Assembly (NCBI GenBank): GCA_945886995.1
Contig: CAMCZJ010000113.1
Location: 1-10,119 of the forward strand
DNA from: Asaia bogorensis
GTDB lineage: Bacteria; Pseudomonadota; Alphaproteobacteria; Acetobacterales; Acetobacteraceae
Reading direction: 5' to 3'
Length of the DNA: 10,119 nt
Shown here: positions 1 through 6,132 of the stretch, piece after piece
How the letters are laid out: the number at the start of each line of letters is the position of its first letter
Position numbering within the stretch: the stretch's first letter is position 1
Position numbers and translations under genes: made by a program
The notes under the pieces: model-generated
The model's database searches: none
What the model saw: the letters and a program-made list of their open reading frames with translations, nothing else
What the model was told of the DNA's origin: nothing

Positions 1-1
1 C

Positions 2-73
2 GAAGCTTTGCGCGGCATGCGTTCCAGCCTGGCGGCCATTTTGGCCATTGCCGGCATGGAAGGCATTGGATGA
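2..73 (+). CDS. C-terminal end of an unidentified protein (partial)
   Basis: Only the last 23 codons and the TGA stop (71-73) lie in the window; the gene begins upstream. The visible tail is an alanine/isoleucine/leucine-rich, probably helical segment (RSSLAAILAIAGMEGIG at the end). I do not recognise the family. It could be a membrane or hydrophobic core helix, but 23 residues are too few to decide. The reading frame is favoured because the stop is followed five bases later by a hairpin (78-106), and the next gene starts at 155. No function is proposed. Confidence 0.5.
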   Translation, partial: EALRGMRSSLAAILAIAGMEGIG

Positions 74-77
74 TCGG

Positions 78-106
78 AGCGCGCCGCCATTCGTGATGGC
101 CGCGCT
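78..106 (+). terminator. Hairpin just after the first stop codon, possible terminator
   Basis: Bases 78-83 (AGCGCG) pair with 101-106 (CGCGCT), and 86-90 (GCCAT) pair with 96-100 (ATGGC). This gives an 11-bp stem with a two-base bulge and a five-base loop. It starts four bases after the upstream stop codon. There is no T-run after it, so it is not a classical intrinsic terminator. It may instead protect an mRNA 3' end or assist Rho-dependent termination. Confidence 0.4.
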
Positions 107-154
107 GCGCTAAAGCAAGGGCGAAAACCGTCCCGGCATCCTATTTTACGCGGC

Positions 155-718
155 ATGGAAACGCCGCTCAACATCGCCTTTCGTGATACCCCATCCTCCC
201 CCGCGCTCGAAGAGCGCATCCGCCAGGAAGCCGCGCATCTGGCGCGTCGCGCACCGCGCATGACGCGCTGCGATGTGGTGCTGGATGCGCCGCATCGGCA
301 CCACCATCAGGGCATGCTTTGGCGTGTCCATATCCGCATGAGCCTACCGGGGGGCGAGGTGGTGGTCACGCATGAAAGCCCACGCGATCACGCGCATGAA
401 AGCGCTGCGGTGGCACTGCGCGATGCTTTTCGCGCGGCGGAACGCCAGGTGGCAAAGCATCGCGAACATCAGGAAGGTGATGTCAAAGCCCATAATCAGG
501 CCCCATCAGGCCGTATCACGCAATTGCTGCCCAAAGCTGATCATGGCTTCATCACGTTGGATGATGGACAAGAAATTTACTTTCATCGCCATAGCGTCGC
601 GGGCAATGGCTTCGATACGCTTTGCATAGGGGATGCCGTAACGCTGATATTGCGTGAGGGTGATGAGGGCCCACAGGCCAGCCTGGTACGCCCCAGTCAT
701 CACGCTGCGGGGGCCTAA
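155..718 (+). CDS. HPF/RaiA-like ribosome-associated protein with C-terminal cold-shock-like domain
   Basis: This 187-residue protein joins two domains. Residues 1 to about 105 resemble the ribosome hibernation factor family (HPF/RaiA, S30AE-like): an N-terminal beta strand, an amphipathic helix with EERIRQEA (19-26), a His-rich turn (HRHHHQG, 47-53), strands around 56-73, and a long helix RDAFRAAERQVAKHRE (89-104). Residues 118-180 resemble an S1-like cold-shock domain, with an RNP1-like HGFITL (130-135) and an RNP2-like IYFHRHSV (141-148). The first domain would dock in the decoding region of the 30S subunit; the second would bind RNA. Classical long HPF instead has a dimerising C-terminal domain, so this is a distinct architecture. 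A stress or stationary-phase role is inferred. No clear Shine-Dalgarno precedes the ATG. The next gene starts three bases after the stop, so the two are probably cotranscribed. Confidence 0.82.
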   Translation: METPLNIAFRDTPSSPALEERIRQEAAHLARRAPRMTRCDVVLDAPHRHHHQGMLWRVHIRMSLPGGEVVVTHESPRDHAHESAAVALRDAFRAAERQVAKHREHQEGDVKAHNQAPSGRITQLLPKADHGFITLDDGQEIYFHRHSVAGNGFDTLCIGDAVTLILREGDEGPQASLVRPSHHAAGA

Positions 719-721
719 GCG

Positions 722-943
722 ATGCCCAGCCAAGTCACTGCCGCCGACATCCGCGCCATTCTGGGGCCAGTGGATGATTTGCTTCTGGTTGAAATCACCC
801 GCACCGGGGCGACAGCGGCGGAAGTACTGGAAGCCTTCACGCGGCTTGAAGGTGAAGAAGCCCGCCGCAGTGCCAATGACACGGTGCGGGCCGTGATGGC
901 GCTTCTGCTGGCTGCGGAGCTGCCGAGCGGTGACCGGGAATAG
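722..943 (+). CDS. Small hypothetical protein, 73 residues
   Basis: I do not recognise a named family. The protein is acidic and probably all-helical, with no membrane segment, signal peptide or cysteine. The N-terminal half (TAADIRAILGPVDDLLLVEI) is followed by a second helix (ATAAEVLEAFTRLEGEEARR) and an alanine/leucine-rich C-terminal helix. The ADIRAILGP...GATAAEVLEA pattern has the feel of a compact helix-turn-helix-like or protein-interaction fold, but nothing proves DNA binding. The start codon lies three bases after the HPF-like gene stop, with a G-rich stretch (GCGGGGGCC) just upstream, so translation coupled to that gene is plausible. Codon use matches the neighbours (GC-rich third positions), which supports a real gene. 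Confidence 0.6.
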   Translation: MPSQVTAADIRAILGPVDDLLLVEITRTGATAAEVLEAFTRLEGEEARRSANDTVRAVMALLLAAELPSGDRE

Positions 944-962
944 CGCCAAATCCAGGCGGGGT

Positions 963-985
963 CCGGGGTAACACTGTTACCCCGG
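963..985. repeat. Perfect 11-bp inverted repeat in the gap before purL
   Basis: CCGGGGTAACA (963-973) is followed by one base and its exact reverse complement TGTTACCCCGG (975-985). As RNA it would fold into a stem with a small loop; as DNA it is an operator-like dyad. It is the first of two adjacent inverted repeats between the 73-residue gene and purL. A G-rich stretch (986-991) links it to the second. Confidence 0.75.
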
Positions 986-993
986 CGGGGGTT

Positions 994-1010
994 AGGGGGC
1001 GGCGCCCCCT
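994..1010. repeat. Second GC-only hairpin before purL
   Basis: AGGGGGC (994-1000) and GCCCCCT (1004-1010) are exact reverse complements around a three-base loop, giving a very stable 7-bp stem. It is followed by TTGCGTTTTC, a weak T-rich stretch, so together with 963-985 it could terminate transcription of the upstream gene pair. The two-hairpin arrangement also resembles interspersed intergenic palindromic elements. The sequence of one copy cannot separate these options. Confidence 0.6.
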
Positions 1011-1061
1011 TGCGTTTTCAGACTTCACAAGCGCCCCGCGCCGGGCCATCAGTTTCTTATC

Positions 1062-3275
1062 ATGACCTCAGCCGCCCCCCTTCTTCCCCCCGAACGCGCC
1101 GCCCAGCTTGCCGCCGAATACGGCCTGAAGCCTGATGAGTATGAACGGGTATTGGCCATCCTTGGCCGCACGCCGCGGCTTGCGGAGCTTGGTCTGTTCA
1201 GCGTGATGTGGTCGGAGCATTGCTCTTACAAATCATCCCGCGTGTGGCTGCGTGAATTGCCAACCAAGGCGCCCTGGGTGATTCAGGGCCCTGGCGAGAA
1301 TGCCGGCGTGATTGATATCGGTGAGGGCCTGGCCGCGGTTTTCAAAATGGAAAGCCACAACCACCCGTCTTATATCGAACCCTATAATGGCGCGGCGACT
1401 GGGGTTGGCGGCATTTTGCGCGATGTCTTCACCATGGGCGCGCGGCCAATTGCCAATTTGAATGCGCTCCGTTTCGGCGCGCCGGATGCGCCGCGCATGA
1501 AGCGCATTATTGATGGTGTAGTGCGCGGCATTGGCGGTTACGGCAATTGCGTGGGTGTGCCGACCGTGGGCGGAGAGGTGAATTTCCACCCGCGCTATAA
1601 TGGCAACCCCTTGGTCAATGCCATGACGGTTGGCATTGCGCGCGCTGATCGCATTTTCACCGCCAAGGCGACCGGCATTGGCAATCCCGTAGTTTATGTC
1701 GGTTCCAAGACCGGCCGCGATGGCATCCACGGCGCCACGATGGCAAGTGCGGAATTCAGCGCCGATTCGGAGGAAAAGCGCCCGACCGTGCAAATCGGCG
1801 ATCCTTTCGCCGAAAAGCTGCTGATCGAAGCCTGCATGGAATTGATGGCAACGGATGCCATTGTCGCCATTCAGGATATGGGCGCGGCGGGGCTGACCAG
1901 TTCCAGCGTGGAGATGGCCGGCAAGGGCGGCATGGGCATTGAACTTGAAATGGAAGCCGTGCCGCAGCGTGAAGAAGGCATGTCGGCCTATGAGATGATG
2001 CTCTCGGAAAGCCAGGAACGCATGCTGATGATCCTGAAGCCAGGCCGAGAGGCGGAGGCCGAGGCGATTTTCCGCAAATGGGAATTGGATTTCGCGGTAA
2101 TTGGCCGGCTGACCGATACCGGGCGCATCGTAATCCGCCATAAGGGCGTGCTGGAAGCGGATATTCCGCTGGCGCCGCTGGAATCCGAAGCGCCGCTCTA
2201 TCGCCGCCCCATAGCGGAAACGCCGAAGCAGCCGGTGTTGGTGGCTTCTGCCATTCCTGATCCGGTCGGCATTGCGCCGGCCTTGATGACGCTTATTGCC
2301 TGCCCGGATTTGTGTTCGCGCCGCTGGATTTGGGACCAATATGACAGCCTGGTGAATGGCCAAACCGTGCAGCGCCCGGGCGGCGCGGATGCGGCGGTGG
2401 TCAGGATTGAAGACCACGACCGGGCGCTGGCCATGACCACGGATTGCACGCCGCGCTATTGCCTGGCGGACCCCGAGGAAGGCGGCAAGCAGGCCGTGGC
2501 GGAAGCCTGGCGGAACATCACCGCCGTAGGTGCGCTGCCTTTGGCGATCACCGACAATATGAATTTCGGCAATCCGGAAAAGCCTGAAATCATGGGGCAG
2601 TTTGCCTATGCTGTGCGGGGCATGGCGGCGGCGTGCATCGCGTTGGATTTCCCGGTCGTCTCGGGCAATGTGTCGCTTTACAATGAAACCGAAGGCCGCG
2701 CGATTTTGCCGACGCCAGCGATTGGCGGGGTTGGCGTGTTGGAAAAAGCCGCTCAAGCGGTGGGGCTGGCCATGCCGGCCAAGGGCGATCTGGTGCTGAT
2801 GGGTGAAACTCAGGGCTGGCTTGGCCAATCACTTTGGCTGCGTGAAATCGCAGGCCGGGAAGAGGGCGCGCCGCCGCCGGTTGATCTGGTGGCAGAGCGC
2901 CGCAATGGCGATTTTGTGCGCGCGCGCATCCTGGCCAACGAGGTTCTGGCCAGCCATGACTGCGCCGATGGCGGATTGCTGGTCGCTTTGGCGGAAATGG
3001 CGATGGGTAGCGGCATCGGCGCCAAGCTGGCCGCAGTGCCTGATGGTATCCCCGCCCATGGCTTCTGGTTTGGCGAAGATCAGGGCCGCTATGTGCTGGC
3101 GGTAGCCGATGGCGCGGCGCTGATTGCCAAGGCAAGCGCTGCAGGCGTCCCGGCCAGGCTGATCGGCACAGCCGGCGGGGGGGACTTGGTTCTGCCCGAT
3201 GGGACTGCCATATCGGTTCCGAAGCTGGTGGCGGCCCATGAGGCAACGCTGCCCGCACTGATGGGGGAGAATTAG
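1062..3275 (+). CDS. purL: Phosphoribosylformylglycinamidine synthase, large catalytic subunit PurL
   Basis: PurL converts FGAR, ATP and glutamine-derived ammonia to FGAM in the fourth step of purine synthesis, in the cytoplasm. At 737 residues it is the small-type PurL, which works with separate PurS and PurQ (the glutaminase); neither is in this window. Family motifs are clear: MWSEHCSYKSSR (49-60, with the conserved His53), ESHNHPS (97-103), GVGGILRDVFTMGARP (114-129), IQDMGAAGLTSSSVEMA (270-286) and SESQERML (315-322). The second AIRS-like half starts near residue 400 and includes the NMNFGNPEKPE segment. The ATG at 1062 gives the expected N-terminus, though no strong Shine-Dalgarno precedes it. 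bolA begins five bases after the stop, so purL, bolA and grxD very probably form one transcript. Nothing indicates truncation. Confidence 0.97.
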   Translation: MTSAAPLLPPERAAQLAAEYGLKPDEYERVLAILGRTPRLAELGLFSVMWSEHCSYKSSRVWLRELPTKAPWVIQGPGENAGVIDIGEGLAAVFKMESHNHPSYIEPYNGAATGVGGILRDVFTMGARPIANLNALRFGAPDAPRMKRIIDGVVRGIGGYGNCVGVPTVGGEVNFHPRYNGNPLVNAMTVGIARADRIFTAKATGIGNPVVYVGSKTGRDGIHGATMASAEFSADSEEKRPTVQIGDPFAEKLLIEACMELMATDAIVAIQDMGAAGLTSSSVEMAGKGGMGIELEMEAVPQREEGMSAYEMMLSESQERMLMILKPGREAEAEAIFRKWELDFAVIGRLTDTGRIVIRHKGVLEADIPLAPLESEAPLYRRPIAETPKQPVLVASAIPDPVGIAPALMTLIACPDLCSRRWIWDQYDSLVNGQTVQRPGGADAAVVRIEDHDRALAMTTDCTPRYCLADPEEGGKQAVAEAWRNITAVGALPLAITDNMNFGNPEKPEIMGQFAYAVRGMAAACIALDFPVVSGNVSLYNETEGRAILPTPAIGGVGVLEKAAQAVGLAMPAKGDLVLMGETQGWLGQSLWLREIAGREEGAPPPVDLVAERRNGDFVRARILANEVLASHDCADGGLLVALAEMAMGSGIGAKLAAVPDGIPAHGFWFGEDQGRYVLAVADGAALIAKASAAGVPARLIGTAGGGDLVLPDGTAISVPKLVAAHEATLPALMGEN

Positions 3276-3280
3276 CAGCC

Positions 3281-3514
3281 ATGGGCATGCAAGCCGCGGA
3301 AATTGAGGCGCTGATCAAGGCAGCGCTGCCAGATGCGGAAGTGACGATCGAAGATCTGGCCGGCGATGGCGATCATTACGCCGCTAAGGTAGTATCTTCC
3401 GCCTTCAAGGGCTTGCCCCGCGTGCGCCAACATCAGATTGTCTATGCTGCGCTACAGGGCCGCATGGGGGGTGTTCTTCACGCGCTGGCCTTGCAAACCT
3501 CTGCCCCGGAATAG
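3281..3514 (+). CDS. BolA family protein (IbaG/BolA2-like)
   Basis: A 77-residue single-domain BolA protein, the usual size for the short subgroup. The N-terminal helix (AAEIEALIKAALPDA), the strand region ending in GDHYAAKVVS (30-39) and the signature FKGLPRVRQHQIVYAAL (42-58) with the invariant His51 are all present. BolA proteins bind monothiol CGFS glutaredoxins and share a [2Fe-2S] cluster with them, taking part in iron sensing or cluster delivery. The partner glutaredoxin is encoded 11 bases downstream, which supports this role. A purine-rich GGGGGAGA lies about ten bases before the ATG at 3281. A second in-frame ATG at 3287 is possible but sits further from that site. Confidence 0.94.
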   Translation: MGMQAAEIEALIKAALPDAEVTIEDLAGDGDHYAAKVVSSAFKGLPRVRQHQIVYAALQGRMGGVLHALALQTSAPE

Positions 3515-3517
3515 GAG
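3513..3517 (+). promoter_or_regulatory. Strong Shine-Dalgarno for grxD overlapping the bolA stop
   Basis: AGGAG lies eight bases before the grxD ATG (3526) and shares two bases with the bolA TAG stop (3512-3514). This tight overlap fixes the grxD start and suggests the two partner proteins are translated in a coupled way. Confidence 0.75.
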
Positions 3518-3525
3518 CCAAGAAG

Positions 3526-3864
3526 ATGAGCAACCCGAGTTTTGAACGTATCGAAGCCGATATCAAGGCGACCCCCGTTGTGCTTTTCATGAAGGGCACG
3601 CCGGTTTTCCCGCAATGCGGCTTTTCCGCCCGCGTGGTGCAAATCCTGTCCCACATGGGCGTGCCCTTCAAGGGCGTGAATGTGCTGGAAGATATGGAAA
3701 TTCGTGAAGGGATCAAGGAATTCTCGAATTGGCCGACCATCCCGCAGCTTTATGTGCAGGGCGAATTCGTGGGCGGCTGCGACATCATCACCGAAATGTT
3801 CCAGTCCGGCGAGCTTTCCGGCCTGCTCAAGGAAAAGGGCGTGGCGCATAAGGCCGACGCCTGA
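3526..3864 (+). CDS. grxD: Monothiol CGFS glutaredoxin (Grx4 type)
   Basis: This 112-residue protein is a single-domain class II glutaredoxin. The active-site motif CGFS is at residues 31-34, preceded by VVLFMKGTPVFPQ (18-30), where the lysine of the MKGTP loop contacts glutathione. The conserved NWPTIPQLYVQGEFVGGCDI segment supplies the cis-proline TIPQ and the GGCDI glutathione-binding loop. Such proteins bind a glutathione-ligated [2Fe-2S] cluster as a homodimer or with BolA, and pass it to acceptor proteins in the cytoplasm; redox activity is weak. The bolA gene directly upstream is its expected partner. The position just upstream of a strong terminator indicates it is the last gene of the purL transcript. 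Confidence 0.96.
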   Translation: MSNPSFERIEADIKATPVVLFMKGTPVFPQCGFSARVVQILSHMGVPFKGVNVLEDMEIREGIKEFSNWPTIPQLYVQGEFVGGCDIITEMFQSGELSGLLKEKGVAHKADA

Positions 3865-3884
3865 GCCTTAGCCTTACTGAAAAG

Positions 3885-3914
3885 AAAAACGCCACCTGTT
3901 CAGGTGGCGTTTTT
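3885..3914. terminator. Bidirectional intrinsic terminator between convergent genes
   Basis: AAAAACGCCACCTG (3885-3898) and its exact complement CAGGTGGCGTTTTT (3901-3914) form a GC-rich stem with a very small loop, flanked by an A-run on the left and a T-run on the right. It lies 20 bases after the grxD stop on the + strand and seven bases after the stop of the - strand gene at 3922. A single element therefore serves both directions. Confidence 0.93.
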
Positions 3915-3921
3915 TATTGGA

Positions 3922-4173
3922 TCAGCCTTCGGCGGGCGGGGTACGCGGGGCGCGGTTGCGATTGGCCTTGTTGCCGCTGCTGCTGCTGCGATTCTGCCGA
4001 TTGGCCTTTTGGCCTTGCGAAGCGCTGCGGTTGCGCGTGGATTGGCTGCGCTGCGTGGTGCTGCTGGTCGCTTCCGTCCCGTCAGCGGCACGGCGCGGCG
4101 CGGCATCAGCCGGGACTGCGCTGGTCGCGAAAATCAGGCCGCCAAGGGCAGCCAAAAGCAAAATCCGTTTCAT
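3922..4173 (-). CDS. Small secreted basic low-complexity protein
   Basis: An 83-residue protein of unknown function. Residues 1-24 form a clear Sec signal peptide: MKR, a hydrophobic core (ILLLAALGGLIFATSAV), then PADA with an Ala-x-Ala cleavage site after Ala24. The mature part is about 59 residues, low in complexity and rich in Ser, Asn, Gln, Arg and Ala. It has about 12 basic against three acidic residues and includes the repeated unit KANR (56-59 and 69-72). It is probably disordered and exported to the periplasm; binding to nucleic acid, cell wall or other polyanions is conceivable but unproven. A possible Shine-Dalgarno (AAGAAAGG) lies about ten bases before the ATG. The signal peptide makes this frame more credible than the overlapping + strand frames, which carry no recognisable features. 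Confidence 0.72.
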   Translation of the reverse strand: MKRILLLAALGGLIFATSAVPADAAPRRAADGTEATSSTTQRSQSTRNRSASQGQKANRQNRSSSSGNKANRNRAPRTPPAEG

Positions 4174-4312
4174 GGCGCAAAACCTTTCTTGCTAGGGCAG
4201 CCACGAATCGCGATTCGGGCGCCCTGAAGTTTCAGGTGCGGCATAGCGCCTCTGCCGCCATAAGCATCTAAAGAAAAAATGAAGCTTACGTCATGTGCAG
4301 AAGGCTAGCGGG
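4174..4312. other. Intergenic region between pyrE and the small secreted protein gene
   Basis: This 139-base gap lies downstream of pyrE and upstream of the 83-residue secreted protein (both on the - strand). It holds the palindrome at 4204-4217, a short inverted repeat CTGAA/TTCAG (4224-4235) and an A/T-rich stretch around 4268-4280. I see no convincing intrinsic terminator for pyrE and no clear -35/-10 pair. A promoter for the small gene probably lies here, given the gap length and the dyads, but it cannot be placed from sequence alone. Confidence 0.5.
4204..4217. promoter_or_regulatory. 14-bp perfect palindrome with two GANTC sites
   Basis: CGAATCGCGATTCG reads the same on both strands. 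It contains GAATC (4205-4209) and GATTC (4212-4216), both matches to GANTC, the recognition sequence of the alphaproteobacterial methyltransferase CcrM. It lies 31-44 bases upstream of the small secreted protein ATG, a usual place for an operator or promoter-proximal element. A regulatory role is inference. Confidence 0.4.
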
Positions 4313-5035
4313 TTACTCTCCCGAAGCCCGCGCCTTGGCTTCCTCGGCACTGCCAATGCCGCCATGTGCCTTGGACCAATGCACCGGGTCTTCCAGGAAT
4401 TTCCGCACTTCCTTAAGCGCTGCTTCGCTGAAATAGGGGCGTTCGCGGCAGACCTCCAGCACATCCCACCAGGTGCAAAGGTGATGAAGGTTCAGGCCCA
4501 TACCTTTCATGGTTTCAAAGGAACCGGGGAAGACGCCGTAGTAGAAGACAACGAAGGTATGGTCACAAATGGCGCCCGCATCGCGCAAGGCATTCGCGAA
4601 ACGGATTTTGGAGGCACCATCGGTGGTCAGGTCTTCCACCAGCAGCGTACGCTGGCCAACCGGCACCTCACCTTCAATCAGCGCATTGCGCCCAAAGCCC
4701 TTCGGCTTCTTCCTCACATAAGCCATGGGGGCGAGCATGCGGTCAGCGATCCAGGCGCCGAAGGGAATCCCGGCGGTCTCACCACCCACCACCACGTCAA
4801 TCGATTCATAGCCGACATGCCGGCCAATCTTTTCCACGCCAAGATCGCAAATCCGGTTGCGCGCGCGCGGGAAGGAGATGATCTTGCGGCAATCAATATA
4901 AACAGGGCTCTTCCAACCGCTGGTAAAGGTGTAGGGCTCTTCCGGGCGGAAATTCACCGCCTTGATTTCAAGCAGGATGCGCGCGGTGGTCAGCGCCGCG
5001 TCGCGGTCCCAGTCGGAGGCATGAAGGGCGGGCAT
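4313..5035 (-). CDS. pyrE: Orotate phosphoribosyltransferase
   Basis: PyrE joins orotate to PRPP to make orotidine 5'-monophosphate, the fifth step of pyrimidine synthesis, in the cytoplasm. The signature PRPP-binding motif TLLVEDLTTDGAS spans residues 130-142, with the acidic pair Glu134-Asp135. The orotate/PRPP-contacting segment YTFTSGWKSPVYIDCRK (35-51) and the flexible catalytic loop region YVRKKPKGFGRNALIEGE (106-123), rich in lysine, are also present. At 240 residues it is somewhat longer than the roughly 210-230 usual for the family; the extra length is a charged C-terminal tail. The start is fixed by a strong Shine-Dalgarno. Only 54 bases separate it from the divergent ELM1-family gene, so both promoters must share this gap or overlap coding sequence. 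Confidence 0.93.
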   Translation of the reverse strand: MPALHASDWDRDAALTTARILLEIKAVNFRPEEPYTFTSGWKSPVYIDCRKIISFPRARNRICDLGVEKIGRHVGYESIDVVVGGETAGIPFGAWIADRMLAPMAYVRKKPKGFGRNALIEGEVPVGQRTLLVEDLTTDGASKIRFANALRDAGAICDHTFVVFYYGVFPGSFETMKGMGLNLHHLCTWWDVLEVCRERPYFSEAALKEVRKFLEDPVHWSKAHGGIGSAEEAKARASGE

Positions 5036-5043
5036 GGATAGGG

Positions 5044-5050
5044 CTCCTCT
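5044..5050 (-). promoter_or_regulatory. Shine-Dalgarno of pyrE
   Basis: Read on the - strand, AGAGGAG lies eight bases before the pyrE ATG (5033-5035). It is an excellent match to the 16S rRNA tail at ideal spacing and decides the start codon. Confidence 0.8.
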
Positions 5051-5089
5051 CTTTCCGGGCTTTGGTAATGCGCTGAGGCGGCGGCGTCC

Positions 5090-6034
5090 ATGACCCAGCC
5101 CGAGTCGCCCCGGATTTGGGTGCTGGCGGACCCGCGCGCAGGCACGGCGGCGCAGGCTTTGGGCATTGCCGAGCGGTTAGGAGAACCTTTCCGCCGGGTA
5201 GATTTGGCCTGGGGCGGGCTGGCGCGGCTGCCTTTGCCCTTCCCCTCCCTGGCTGGGCTCGCGCCCGAAGCTCGCATTGCCTTTGCGCCCCCTTGGCCGG
5301 CCTTGGTGATTTCAGCCGGGCGGCGCAGCGTGCCAGTGGCGCTTTGGCTGAAGCAGCAAGGCGCGCGGTTGGTGCATTGCATGCGCCCCGGCTTTGGGGC
5401 GGCGCGCTTCGATCTTCTGGTGATTGGCCGACATGATGCGCCCAAGGAAGCGCCCAATATCCTGCCAGTTCTGGGCGCGGCGCATAGGATTTCGCCCGAA
5501 AAGCTGGCCGCCGCGCGGGCGGAATTTGCGGCCCTCGCCGCCCTGCCATCCCCCCGCGTCGCACTGCTGATGGGTGGGCCGCCGCGCGCCGAGGGCATGG
5601 ACGCAAGCGTTGCCGGCGCCATCACGGCCAAGGTGGCGGGGTTTGCGGGCAGCGTGCTCGCCACCGCGTCCCGCCGCACCGGGCGGGCAGCGGAAGATGC
5701 CATGGCGGCGGCGCTGGCCGGGCATCCGCATCGGTTGTTTCGCTGGGGGGACGCGCCGCCCAACCCCTATGCTGGCTTCCTCGCCTGGGCGGATCAGGTG
5801 GTGGTGACGGGGGATTCGGTTTCCATGCTGTCGGAAGCGCTGGCCACCGGAGGGCCAGTTTTCATTGCCGATCCAGGCGGGCTTGGGCCACGCCACAAGC
5901 GTCTCGCGGATAGCCTGATTGCGGCAGGGCAGGCGCGGGATTTGGCCGCCGCACCCGTGCCCTTCCCGCGCGCGCCGCTTGATGAAAGCGGGCGCATCGC
6001 CGCCGAGATCAGGCGGCGCGGCTTGCTTGATTGA
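5090..6034 (+). CDS. ELM1-family protein (mitochondrial fission ELM1-like, DUF1022)
   Basis: A 314-residue protein of the ELM1/DUF1022 family, named after a plant protein needed for mitochondrial fission; the bacterial members have no settled function. The hallmarks are an N-terminal strand-loop WVLADPRAGTAAQALGIAE (10-28), a central LLMGGPPR (159-166), ATASRRTG (191-198), and the C-terminal block NPYAGFLAWADQVVVTGDSV (225-244) followed by SMLSEALATGGPVFI (245-259). The two-lobed layout and the C-terminal GDSVSMLSEALA stretch resemble GT-B-fold nucleotide-sugar enzymes, so a glycosyltransferase-like activity is possible; this is inference. Older annotations call such proteins sugar epimerases, but there is no Rossmann GxxGxxG motif. 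The ATG at 5090 has only a poor ribosome site. pyrE diverges upstream and the next + strand gene is 98 bases away. Confidence 0.85.
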   Translation: MTQPESPRIWVLADPRAGTAAQALGIAERLGEPFRRVDLAWGGLARLPLPFPSLAGLAPEARIAFAPPWPALVISAGRRSVPVALWLKQQGARLVHCMRPGFGAARFDLLVIGRHDAPKEAPNILPVLGAAHRISPEKLAAARAEFAALAALPSPRVALLMGGPPRAEGMDASVAGAITAKVAGFAGSVLATASRRTGRAAEDAMAAALAGHPHRLFRWGDAPPNPYAGFLAWADQVVVTGDSVSMLSEALATGGPVFIADPGGLGPRHKRLADSLIAAGQARDLAAAPVPFPRAPLDESGRIAAEIRRRGLLD

Positions 6035-6132
6035 AGCGCGGTTTCATGAGGTTTTCATACGGCCAAGGTGATGGCGCAGGTGATCTGCTGGAAAACTGAT
6101 CTATGCTGCGCTCAATCCATTAAGGTGCCGCC

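Noticed and set aside
506..949. 147-codon - strand frame across the HPF-like gene and the 73-residue gene
   Set aside because: It overlaps two better-supported + strand frames and shows no domain or ribosome site.
1233..2828. Long open frame (531 codons) on the - strand inside purL
   Set aside because: It lies wholly opposite purL, is His/Arg-rich with no domain pattern, and arises from GC-biased third codon positions of the real gene.
3965..4115. Low-complexity GCTGCTGCT-type repeats suggesting a microsatellite
   Set aside because: They encode the Ser/Asn/Arg-rich tail of the small secreted protein on the - strand and are short and imperfect.
3904..4227. Two + strand frames opposite the small secreted protein
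   Set aside because: One starts inside the terminator and neither has a ribosome site; the - strand frame has a convincing signal peptide and sits correctly beside the terminator.
4295..5041. Open frame of 248 codons on the + strand opposite pyrE
   Set aside because: The - strand frame encodes a textbook PRPP-binding motif with an ideal Shine-Dalgarno; the + strand frame shows no recognisable motif.
6035..6132. Possible promoter before the glutamate synthase-domain gene (TATGCT near 6100)
   Set aside because: Only four of six bases match a -10 box and no -35 is found at proper spacing; the 98-base gap may still hold a promoter, but it cannot be placed.
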